From NCBI GenBank assembly GCA_963626085.1, contig CAVFVJ010000035.1, positions 3,837 to 67,836 on the forward strand: 64,000 nt of DNA, read 5' to 3'. This DNA comes from Colivivens sp963626085. GTDB taxonomy: Bacteria; Bacteroidota; Bacteroidia; Bacteroidales; Bacteroidaceae. This document shows positions 34,072-40,859 of this stretch, piece after piece. Below the pieces are notes generated by a model. That model did not search any database and was not told the DNA's origin. It saw only the letters and a program-made list of their open reading frames with translations. The position numbers and the translations under genes are program-made. Positions within the stretch are counted from its first letter, which is position 1. Each line of letters starts with the position of its first letter.

Positions 34072-34079
34072 CAAAGTTA
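34072..34079 (-). promoter_or_regulatory. -7 box of the DUF4494-yggS operon
   Basis: The minus-strand TAACTTTG is 50 nt before the ATG at 34022. No -33 element at normal distance. Confidence 0.5.
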
Positions 34080-34287
34080 CAAAAAAAAATGCAAGGTATG
34101 ACTGCTAACGGCTCATTATGTTTTGAACATTGCCATCGAAACCGTAGTTCTCTCTCTCGATGCTGTTTAGCAACAACTCGGTCAGTCCTAATGTAAGAGT
34201 ATTACGACTGAACGAACAGGCAAATTAAACCGAAAAGAGACCGTAAGATGACAAAACGCAACCCATAGTTTTAAAGTATCATTACGA

Positions 34288-34320
34288 TGGGAATTTATAG
34301 AACCCGCCTATAAATTCCCA
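34288..34320. repeat. Perfect 13-bp inverted repeat
   Basis: TGGGAATTTATAG (34288-34300) and CTATAAATTCCCA (34308-34320) are separated by 7 nt. It has no U tract after it and is far from gene ends, so it is not a usual terminator. The 34023-34598 gap holds this, the array at 34406 and no gene. Confidence 0.7.
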
Positions 34321-34405
34321 CCTTACGGAAAACGCAACAGGCATCACATATAGACAAAAGCGCAAACCACATCAACTCATTCTAAAATGACTATTAACTT
34401 ATAGC

Positions 34406-34493
34406 GTCGTTCTGAGTAGTTGGTACTAGCGTACCGACTAGTCAGGACTCCAGTACCGACTAATCGGTACGCCAGTACTGCTTAGTCGACACA
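34406..34493. repeat. Array of four 22-bp palindromic units
   Basis: Units start at 34406, 34428, 34450 and 34472 with an exact 22-bp period. Each approximates the 18-bp palindrome GTACCGACTAGTCGGTAC; the third unit has GTACCGACTAATCGGTAC, one mismatch. Outer units are more diverged. It lies between the promoter of DUF4494 and the end of hipT. Confidence 0.75.
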
Positions 34494-34567
34494 AACAGAA
34501 GTACTGGAAGACAAATCCCTCTATACGGACTCAGTGTAGACACACAAACCTTCTGACAGCACAAAAG

Positions 34568-34590
34568 AAAATTATGCGGTTAGGGCTATA
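34568..34590 (+). repeat. Direct repeat flanking the HipBST module, left copy
   Basis: AAAATTATGCGGTTAGGGC plus TATA. It matches 22 of 23 bases with the copy at 36206-36228. It ends 8 bp from the hipT stop codon. Confidence 0.75.
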
Positions 34591-34598
34591 GGCATGTT

Positions 34599-35531
34599 CT
34601 ATAAAAGACGTTCCAACCTCCGCATGATGACTTGCCAGTATTCCTCTTTCAAGTTATCTGCCAGGAACGAATCGTGAACCATTTGCCGCCACTTCGGCAC
34701 AGCCTTCTGCAAGCCTTCTATAAGATTCATCACAACACGCTCTTCCACTCCCATAGTATTGGCAGCCCTCAAAAAATCAGAGAGAGCGAGTTTGGTCTTA
34801 CGCCCAGACAGCGTCAATGCCAATTCGTCTTTGTCTATGGGATTTGCAATGGCGACATTCAATAGATCGTATGCAGGAGAAAGCTGATAACTGTCGTACG
34901 GTCGGTAGAGCGAGAAGTTCTTCAGATGCATATCATTGTTGCCAGTAACAAAGCAAAAGAGAAGCAGTTGCATATAATTCGTCAAGTCGAGCTTCGGAGT
35001 TTCGCAATACTGCATGATGGTTTTGGCTATCTGCTCATGCGAACCTTTATATTTGTATTCAGTTGGATGAAGCGTCAGTTGACACATATCCTCCATATCT
35101 ATTTTCACACCTTTCTTCGTGCGGTCTATGCGTTTGGTTATGTAACCAAGTTCACCGTCGGCAAGCCGAATGAGGCTATGGGGCACGACGCTTATCTTCG
35201 CTGCCTCTGCCAGATGCATTGTCAAGTCTTCATTTTCAGGCAACTGTGGATAACGTTCCGTCTGTGGTTTGAATATATAATCTCCCCAAAGTCCGACAAC
35301 AGTCAGTCGACCAGCACCTTCATGTCTGTCCAAATTCAACGACAGCTTAGGCTGCACACCTGTCAGCGATGTCTGAGCGTGTATAATCTGCTCTGCCAAA
35401 CGATCAAGGTCTTCATGTTTGTATTCAAGCAATGGTGCTTCCTTAGTTCCAAAAAACTTACGGACACACTGAGGATGAAAATCTCCCAGACTATCACCCA
35501 AGGGCTTATAACAATACAGGCATCTACACAT
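34599..35531 (-). CDS. hipT: HipT-like serine/threonine kinase toxin
   Basis: The ATG at 35531 overlaps the hipS stop by one base. The 310-residue protein is the HipA kinase core without the N-subdomain 1. A cysteine group CRCLYC...HPQC opens it. The Gly-rich loop region is TSLTGVQPKLS (54-64), with S55 and T57 where HipT has its two autophosphorylated serines. The catalytic NNDMHLKNFSL and metal-binding SPAYDLLN follow. HipT phosphorylates tRNA synthetases (TrpS in E. coli), blocking growth. In HipBST systems HipS, not HipB, is the main antitoxin. Target here is unknown. Confidence 0.88.
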   Translation of the reverse strand: MCRCLYCYKPLGDSLGDFHPQCVRKFFGTKEAPLLEYKHEDLDRLAEQIIHAQTSLTGVQPKLSLNLDRHEGAGRLTVVGLWGDYIFKPQTERYPQLPENEDLTMHLAEAAKISVVPHSLIRLADGELGYITKRIDRTKKGVKIDMEDMCQLTLHPTEYKYKGSHEQIAKTIMQYCETPKLDLTNYMQLLLFCFVTGNNDMHLKNFSLYRPYDSYQLSPAYDLLNVAIANPIDKDELALTLSGRKTKLALSDFLRAANTMGVEERVVMNLIEGLQKAVPKWRQMVHDSFLADNLKEEYWQVIMRRLERLL

Positions 35532-35863
35532 CACTCTTGTCCTCCACCTTCTTTTGGTACAATACTTACAGAACCTATACAATCCTTGCAACACAGCAGA
35601 AGTAGCGACATGCGGTCAAGGATACTGATATCTGTATTCCTGAGTGCCACATCAAGCAACCATCCTTCTGGTATCAGTCCGTCGAAGAACGGGAACAGTG
35701 TAGGACTGACAAATGCCTCCTGCTGCAGGGGCAACGTCAGGCTTATTGCCAACGCATCTTCACAGTCCAAGTACGACTGGTCGTAACTAAAACGGTATTC
35801 GCCGCCGTCTTCGGTCAGCAAACCGGCAAATACGTCCTTACGATATACATACGCTTGTCTCAT
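35531..35863 (-). CDS. hipS: HipS-like protein (HipA N-subdomain 1)
   Basis: The 110-residue product corresponds to the N-terminal subdomain of full-length HipA: residues about 1-45 (VYRKDVFAGLLTE, YRFSYDQSYL), then ISLTLPLQQEAF, FPFFDGLIPEGW and a DRMSLLLLCCKDCIGSVS segment. It is separated from the kinase as its own gene, as in the HipBST systems. It probably binds HipT and inhibits it. It overlaps hipB upstream by an ATGA. Confidence 0.85.
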   Translation of the reverse strand: MRQAYVYRKDVFAGLLTEDGGEYRFSYDQSYLDCEDALAISLTLPLQQEAFVSPTLFPFFDGLIPEGWLLDVALRNTDISILDRMSLLLLCCKDCIGSVSIVPKEGGGQE

Positions 35864-36069
35864 AGCTTCTTCGTGGCTGTCAGTTCATAATTAAACAAAT
35901 CGAGCAACTGGTTGACCTTATCCATCCTCAACGAGGTCTTGCCCTGTTCCAGGTTTCTCACAAAGCACAGTCCGACCCCCGACTTCATTGCGAGGTCTTC
36001 CTGAGTCAGTCCGTACTCTTTCCTCAGTGCCTTGACGGCAAGTGACAAATTTGTCTTTTCCACAATCAA
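35860..36069 (-). CDS. hipB: HipB-like XRE antitoxin/regulator
   Basis: A 69-residue protein made of one helix-turn-helix domain: LRKEYGLTQEDLAMKSGVGLCFVRNLEQGK at about 16-45. It should bind the operon promoter as a dimer and repress it with HipT. It is first in the operon B-S-T, the usual order. The C-terminal tail ends FNYELTATKKL. Confidence 0.9.
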   Translation of the reverse strand: MIVEKTNLSLAVKALRKEYGLTQEDLAMKSGVGLCFVRNLEQGKTSLRMDKVNQLLDLFNYELTATKKL

Positions 36070-36086
36070 TTATATTCTTTCGAATG

Positions 36087-36094
36087 CAAAGATA
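36087..36094 (-). promoter_or_regulatory. -7 box of the hipBST operon
   Basis: The minus-strand TATCTTTG is 18 nt before the hipB ATG. No -33 at normal spacing. Confidence 0.5.
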
Positions 36095-36205
36095 CGGAAA
36101 TATTTTTATTTTATATTACCTCAAATATAATTTTGTCCTCTTCCCGACTTTTTATACTGGTTCTAAATGCAAAAATCCATCAAAGGTTATTTTTAGAACT
36201 CACCT

Positions 36206-36228
36206 AAAATTATGCGGTTAGGGCGATA
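36206..36228 (+). repeat. Direct repeat flanking the HipBST module, right copy
   Basis: AAAATTATGCGGTTAGGGC plus GATA. Same orientation as the copy at 34568-34590. It ends 5 bp before the -33 element of the next gene. Confidence 0.75.
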
Positions 36229-36232
36229 AAAT

Positions 36233-36263
36233 TTTGTACGTATGTATTTTTTCCGTAATTTTG
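36233..36263 (+). promoter_or_regulatory. Promoter of the DUF4468 gene cluster
   Basis: TTTG at 36233-36236, exactly 19 nt, TAATTTTG at 36256-36263. The ATG at 36322 follows after about 50 nt of leader. Confidence 0.75.
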
Positions 36264-36321
36264 CCGCACGTATACGACAGTACGCTTTTTAGGATAGTAA
36301 TCAACAAAGAAGAAGAACGAT

Positions 36322-36963
36322 ATGAACAGACTTGTAATCGCGCTTGCAATCGCGCTACTCCCTGTTTGCTCTTATGCACAGAACAGGGGGATGTTTGCCA
36401 AGAATCCAAACTCTAAAGAGGCAATCGACTACACTCCATACATGCAAGGTGCTGTAACCGAGGTGGACGGGAAGGTAGTATTCTCAAAGACCATAGCTGC
36501 ACCAGGCAAGAGTAAGGCTGAGCTTTACACCCTTGTCGGGTCATGGGCATCCGCACGCTTCCTCGCAAATGTGGAGAATGGCAAATGGACAGACAAGGAC
36601 TACTTCCACAACCTGGAGATGGCAGGGACTAAAGAGAGCGACAAGGATGCAGGAAGACTCGTGTTGCAGGGCAACGAGGAACTGGTATTCAGAAACAGTT
36701 TCCTCGCTAAGGACTATACCGTCATCGACTACCTGCTTGAACTTGACGTGAAAGACGGAGCTGTCAATGTCTCTATGCACAACATCTCATACGTCTATAC
36801 CTTCTCCTCTGAAAAGGAACGTGTCTCTGCTGAGGCATACATAACCGATGCTGAGTCATTCAACAAGAAGGGCGAGTTCTACAAAAGCAACCGCAAGTTC
36901 CGTGTGAAGACCATCAAGCTGAAGGAAGAGCTTTTCTCTGAGATAGCCACAGTAATACAATAA
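36322..36963 (+). CDS. Secreted DUF4468-like protein
   Basis: A signal peptide (NRLVIALAIALLPVCSYAQ) precedes a 190-residue domain with VVFSKTIAAPGKSKAELYT, typical of DUF4468, and a beta-rich remainder ending VKTIKLKEELFS. Proteins of this family are periplasmic or outer-membrane associated in Bacteroidales, with unknown function. It is followed after 9 bp by a small membrane protein and then directly by a porin, so all three are probably one transcript. Confidence 0.75.
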   Translation: MNRLVIALAIALLPVCSYAQNRGMFAKNPNSKEAIDYTPYMQGAVTEVDGKVVFSKTIAAPGKSKAELYTLVGSWASARFLANVENGKWTDKDYFHNLEMAGTKESDKDAGRLVLQGNEELVFRNSFLAKDYTVIDYLLELDVKDGAVNVSMHNISYVYTFSSEKERVSAEAYITDAESFNKKGEFYKSNRKFRVKTIKLKEELFSEIATVIQ

Positions 36964-36972
36964 ACGATACAG

Positions 36973-37236
36973 ATGAAGTCAGACGAGATAGACAAAATCA
37001 TTGCTGAAGCTCTTGAGAACGACAAGAAGGGAAAGCGCAAAGGAAAGAAGGTAGAACGACAGTCGGACGGGATTCGCACGGCACGCAAGATACTAAACGT
37101 CGTGTTCATGGTGGGATTCCTCGTGGCAGTCGTTGTCTATTTCGTGTTCCCCGACCAGAAAGTACTGTTCTTCTCCATCGGTTTCGGTTCACTGCTACTG
37201 AAAATCATTGAGTTTTATCTGCGATTCATGTTTTAG
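36973..37236 (+). CDS. Small membrane protein, unknown
   Basis: The 87-residue protein has a charged N-terminal half (KSDEIDKIIAEALENDKKGKRKGKK) and one or two hydrophobic segments near 45-62 and 66-85 (VVFMVGFLVAVVVYFVF, LFFSIGFGSLLLKIIEF). It is likely in the inner membrane with the charged part in the cytoplasm. It ends at the base before the porin ATG, so translation is closely linked. I do not recognise the family. Confidence 0.7.
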   Translation: MKSDEIDKIIAEALENDKKGKRKGKKVERQSDGIRTARKILNVVFMVGFLVAVVVYFVFPDQKVLFFSIGFGSLLLKIIEFYLRFMF

Positions 37237-39297
37237 ATGAGACGGCAACTGATACTACTGTTGGCTCTGATGCCGGTCATGGCGTCGGCACAGCGCATCA
37301 TAGGTGATCTGGAAAGCAACACAGACAAGGACATGATTCCGGAAGACTCCGTGAGAGGTGACAGGGACGACAAGAAAGACAAAAAGACCGTACCTGTCGA
37401 CGTACGGGCATGGACTATCGACGGAGTCTATGGCAACCGTACGGATGCTGTGGTCGACACCATGCAGCACTTGTTCCAAAACACCAACCTCGCGGAAGGC
37501 ATCACAGGACACTACAACCACTTGGGTAACCTTGGATCCCCACGCCTCAACCGTATATTCAGGGAACGGAATAATGACGAGAACGACGAATTCATCTTCC
37601 TGCGTCCGTTCAGTCAGTTTTATGTGCCAGCCGACAAGTTTCTGTTCTACAACACCAAGTCGCCTTACCTCAACGCCACATACAACTGTGTGGGTTCGAA
37701 GGACACTGGTGACGACCATGTGAAGGTGGTTTACACCCAGAACGCCGGAAAGAAAATCAACTTCGGAGGTCTGTACGACTACATGTACGGACAAGGATAC
37801 TACGCCAACCAGTCCACCTCCTACATGGGTGCATCAGGATGGACTTCATACATAGACGACAAGTATGAGATGAAGCTCTACTACACACACAACTTCATGA
37901 AAATGGCAGAAAACGGAGGGATAACCGACGAGAACTACATAACCCACCCCGAGTCGATGTCGTCCAACGTGAAGTCGAGCGACATACCGACTTACCTGTC
38001 AAACACATGGTCCAGACAGGAGCACGACATCGTACACCTCAACCATAGGTACAACCTCGGTTTCTACCGTGAGACTGGCGACAGCACCAACATGCAATAC
38101 CAGTTCGTGCCAGTAACCAGCATCTTCCACACGGTCGACCTGCGTTACCTGCGCCGCAACTACCGAGCCTACACCACACCCGACAACTACCATACGTACA
38201 CGTACCTCGACGGTGACACCACAAACGACCGCACCAAAGACTTCGTGGTGAAGAACATCGTGGGAATATCACTGCGTGAGGGGTTCAACAAATATGCTGC
38301 GGCAGGAATCAACGCCTACGTGGAGTTCGAGCACCAGAGTTTCGAGATGCCTGATACCTTTACCACCACCCTCACCCAGTCCACCCGGTTTCTCGAACGT
38401 AACAAGGTAAAGGAAAACAACATATCCATAGGTGGACAACTATTGAGGACACAAGGCAAGCAACTTCATTTCAACATAGACGCTAACATAACACTTACTG
38501 GAGCGAGGTCAGGCGACTTCTACGTAAAAGGACAAGGTGAACTCAACCTGCCGGTACTGGGCGACACCGCCCAACTGGTCGTAAATGCTTTCGTGAAGAA
38601 CCAGTTACCGTCGTACTACTTCCGCCACTACCATTCGACACACGCATGGTGGGACAATGACGGCTTCGACCGTGAAAACCGCACAAGGATTGAAGGTACA
38701 CTGACAGTGCCCCACACACATACAGCACTCACCGTCAGTGCAGAGAACATAAAGAACTACACCTACTTTGCCAATACGGGACTGGCATACGCTGACGGTA
38801 CGACTGTCAGGTACTCCAACAACGTCACACCGATGCAGCACTCTGGTAACATACAGGTGCTCAGTGCCACCTTGCGACAGAACTTCAAATGGAGCATACT
38901 GCATGTGGAACTCGATGCCACTTACCAGAAGACTGGCAACAAACAGGTGCTGCCTCTGCCGGAGCTGTCGCTCTTTGCAAACGCCTATATCAAGTTCCGC
39001 ATAGCACAGGTGCTGGGATGCGAACTGGGATGCGACTTGAAGTACTTCACCGAATACTATGCACCCGACTACTCACCAGTAGTCAGCCAGTTCATGGTGC
39101 AGAACCAACAGAATCTCGTGAAGATAGGCAACTACCCTTTGCTGAGCGCATACGTCAACTTTGACCTCAAGCGCACACGCTTCTACGTGCAGTACTACCA
39201 CGCCAACCAAGGTGAAGGACGCTATTTCTGGGCACCGGGCTACCCTATCAACCCATCATGCGTGAGGTTCGGGTTAAGCTGGAACTTCTACGACTGA
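37237..39297 (+). CDS. Putative outer-membrane porin, Porin_10 family
   Basis: A signal peptide (RRQLILLLALMPVMASAQ) starts a 686-residue beta-rich protein. Residues about 35-50 are charged (DRDDKKDKK). Many alternating hydrophobic strands with Tyr/Asn-rich turns and the final strand RFGLSWNFYD ending in an aromatic are characteristic of an outer-membrane barrel. FLRPFSQFYVPADKFLFYNTKSPYLNATY-type content matches the Bacteroidetes putative porin family PF14121. The substrate is unknown. It directly follows a small membrane protein. Confidence 0.82.
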   Translation: MRRQLILLLALMPVMASAQRIIGDLESNTDKDMIPEDSVRGDRDDKKDKKTVPVDVRAWTIDGVYGNRTDAVVDTMQHLFQNTNLAEGITGHYNHLGNLGSPRLNRIFRERNNDENDEFIFLRPFSQFYVPADKFLFYNTKSPYLNATYNCVGSKDTGDDHVKVVYTQNAGKKINFGGLYDYMYGQGYYANQSTSYMGASGWTSYIDDKYEMKLYYTHNFMKMAENGGITDENYITHPESMSSNVKSSDIPTYLSNTWSRQEHDIVHLNHRYNLGFYRETGDSTNMQYQFVPVTSIFHTVDLRYLRRNYRAYTTPDNYHTYTYLDGDTTNDRTKDFVVKNIVGISLREGFNKYAAAGINAYVEFEHQSFEMPDTFTTTLTQSTRFLERNKVKENNISIGGQLLRTQGKQLHFNIDANITLTGARSGDFYVKGQGELNLPVLGDTAQLVVNAFVKNQLPSYYFRHYHSTHAWWDNDGFDRENRTRIEGTLTVPHTHTALTVSAENIKNYTYFANTGLAYADGTTVRYSNNVTPMQHSGNIQVLSATLRQNFKWSILHVELDATYQKTGNKQVLPLPELSLFANAYIKFRIAQVLGCELGCDLKYFTEYYAPDYSPVVSQFMVQNQQNLVKIGNYPLLSAYVNFDLKRTRFYVQYYHANQGEGRYFWAPGYPINPSCVRFGLSWNFYD

Positions 39298-39366
39298 CGA
39301 CAAGCTTAACGAGGCTGTCATAACACTGCGGAAGACGAATAAGGACTCAATAAAAACAAACAGAAC

Positions 39367-40083
39367 ATGAAGACCAAACTAAGCATGAGAATCATCAGCC
39401 TCGCCATCACACTCATCATGCCGATGGCAATGGCAGCACAACAGACCTGTCCATCTGACTCGACACGTGCACAGGTGACACTAACTACCGACTTCGGAGA
39501 CATTGTAGTGGAACTGTTCAACGAGACACCGCTGCACCGTGACAATTTCCTCCGTCAGGTGAAGAACAAATCGTTCGACGGCATACTGTGGCACAGGGTC
39601 ATCAACCAGTTCATCATACAGACCGGTGACCGTCTCAGCAAGAATGCCAAACCAGGGGAGATGCTCGGAGAAGGCGACGAGACACCTGCCGACTGGATTC
39701 CAGCAGAGATACGAGTTCCACAATTCTACCATCAGCGAGGCATGCTCAACGCTGCGCGCGAGGGCGACGAGACCAACCCAGAGAGGAAAAGTTCGTCCAC
39801 ACAATTCACCATCGTGACTGGACGCACTTTTGACGATGCGGCACTCGACAAAACACAACTGCGTATTGACGAATGGACCAACAACACGGTCAAACTGACT
39901 CCAGAGATGCGCGAGGTATACAAGACAATCGGAGGTGCACCACACCTCGACGGCAGCTACACCGTGTTCGGACGTGTGGTGAGCGGTATGGATGTGGTTG
40001 AAAAGATTGAGAAGTTGCCTACCGACCAAAACGACCGTCCCATCCGTGACTGCCATATCATCAAGGCTACAGTCACAAAATAA
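39367..40083 (+). CDS. Exported cyclophilin-type peptidyl-prolyl isomerase
   Basis: After a signal sequence (RIISLAITLIMPMAMAAQ), the 238-residue protein has the cyclophilin domain: VTLTTDFGDIVVELFNETPLHRDNFL, WHRVINQFIIQTGD (catalytic Arg in HRV) and FGRVVSGMDVVEKIE near the end. An insert with RKSSSTQFTIVTG is in the usual place. It would assist folding of periplasmic or outer-membrane proteins, perhaps the neighbouring porin. Confidence 0.92.
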   Translation: MKTKLSMRIISLAITLIMPMAMAAQQTCPSDSTRAQVTLTTDFGDIVVELFNETPLHRDNFLRQVKNKSFDGILWHRVINQFIIQTGDRLSKNAKPGEMLGEGDETPADWIPAEIRVPQFYHQRGMLNAAREGDETNPERKSSSTQFTIVTGRTFDDAALDKTQLRIDEWTNNTVKLTPEMREVYKTIGGAPHLDGSYTVFGRVVSGMDVVEKIEKLPTDQNDRPIRDCHIIKATVTK

Positions 40084-40094
40084 AGAACAACATA

Positions 40095-40124
40095 AAGCAG
40101 TACATCCACCAAGGGGTACTGCTT
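40095..40124 (+). terminator. Terminator after the cyclophilin gene
   Basis: AAGCAGTAC (40095-40103) pairs with GTACTGCTT (40116-40124), followed by ATTGTTT. Confidence 0.75.
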
Positions 40125-40170
40125 ATTGTTTATATATCACACCTTATTATATATATAGGAGTATACTACC

Positions 40171-40614
40171 CTACTCCTTCATCAGTTTGCTAAAGAAAGA
40201 GTCAAGATCCTCGTCCATTCCCTTCAGCAGACTGTCCGTAAGACAAATATTGTCGTCGTCCACAACAAACAGATCCTCGACAGTCTCTTTGTCATCATCC
40301 TCCAGTACGAACGAGAACGGCTTGAGGACCTTCACACCATCGAACTCCTTATCATGGTGCATCTGCTGTAGAAGTGAAGTAAGAGCATGAGCAACGGCAT
40401 TGAGTACATCACTGTTGACATCATTCCACTCCTCAACCACAATACTGCCCAAGAGCGCCCCCTCATCGTCAGTCATAGTCAGTTCACCCGTATCCTGCCT
40501 TAGATGCAGATGAAAGTCCGTCATCAATTCAAAGTCCCCTTCAGTCGAAACCTTCCGCAAAGCCTGACTAATCATGCCTCGCAGACCATCTTTTGAAACT
40601 TTACTTAAACTCAT
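40171..40614 (-). CDS. Conserved acidic protein of unknown function
   Basis: The ATG at 40614 gives SLSKVSKDGLRGMISQALRKV; the longer frame to 40719 adds residues with no sign of conservation. The 147-residue protein is acidic, with a beta-type middle (FHLHLRQDTGELTMTDDEGALLGSIVVEEW) and a final EDDDKETVEDLFVVDDDNICL. No signal peptide or catalytic motif is seen. I do not recognise the family. It stands alone between the cyclophilin and pflB. Confidence 0.7.
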   Translation of the reverse strand: MSLSKVSKDGLRGMISQALRKVSTEGDFELMTDFHLHLRQDTGELTMTDDEGALLGSIVVEEWNDVNSDVLNAVAHALTSLLQQMHHDKEFDGVKVLKPFSFVLEDDDKETVEDLFVVDDDNICLTDSLLKGMDEDLDSFFSKLMKE

Positions 40615-40793
40615 ACCAAACCAGTTTAGATTACAAGTGCAAATGTACGAAAAAAAGCAGACTGCTGTTAATCCATTGCACACAATCTTTGTATTTTGCC
40701 GTTTTTCAGGCAGAGCCAATCAAAAAAACAGCCAATTGAATACTGTTGGCCTCATTGGACTTGGAAAGGTTCGGACAAACCGATTATTATGCG

Positions 40794-40801
40794 TATCTTT
40801 G
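40794..40801 (+). promoter_or_regulatory. -7 box of the pflBA operon
   Basis: TATCTTTG lies 59 nt before the pflB ATG. No good -33 TTTG is visible. Confidence 0.55.
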
Positions 40802-40859
40802 TAGCCTCAAAAGAGAATGAAAAACAAACAATAAGTATCAACACTAATTATTTGACACA

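Noticed and set aside
34406..34493. CRISPR-like array
   Set aside because: Units are contiguous 22-mers without spacers, only four copies, and there are no cas genes in the window.
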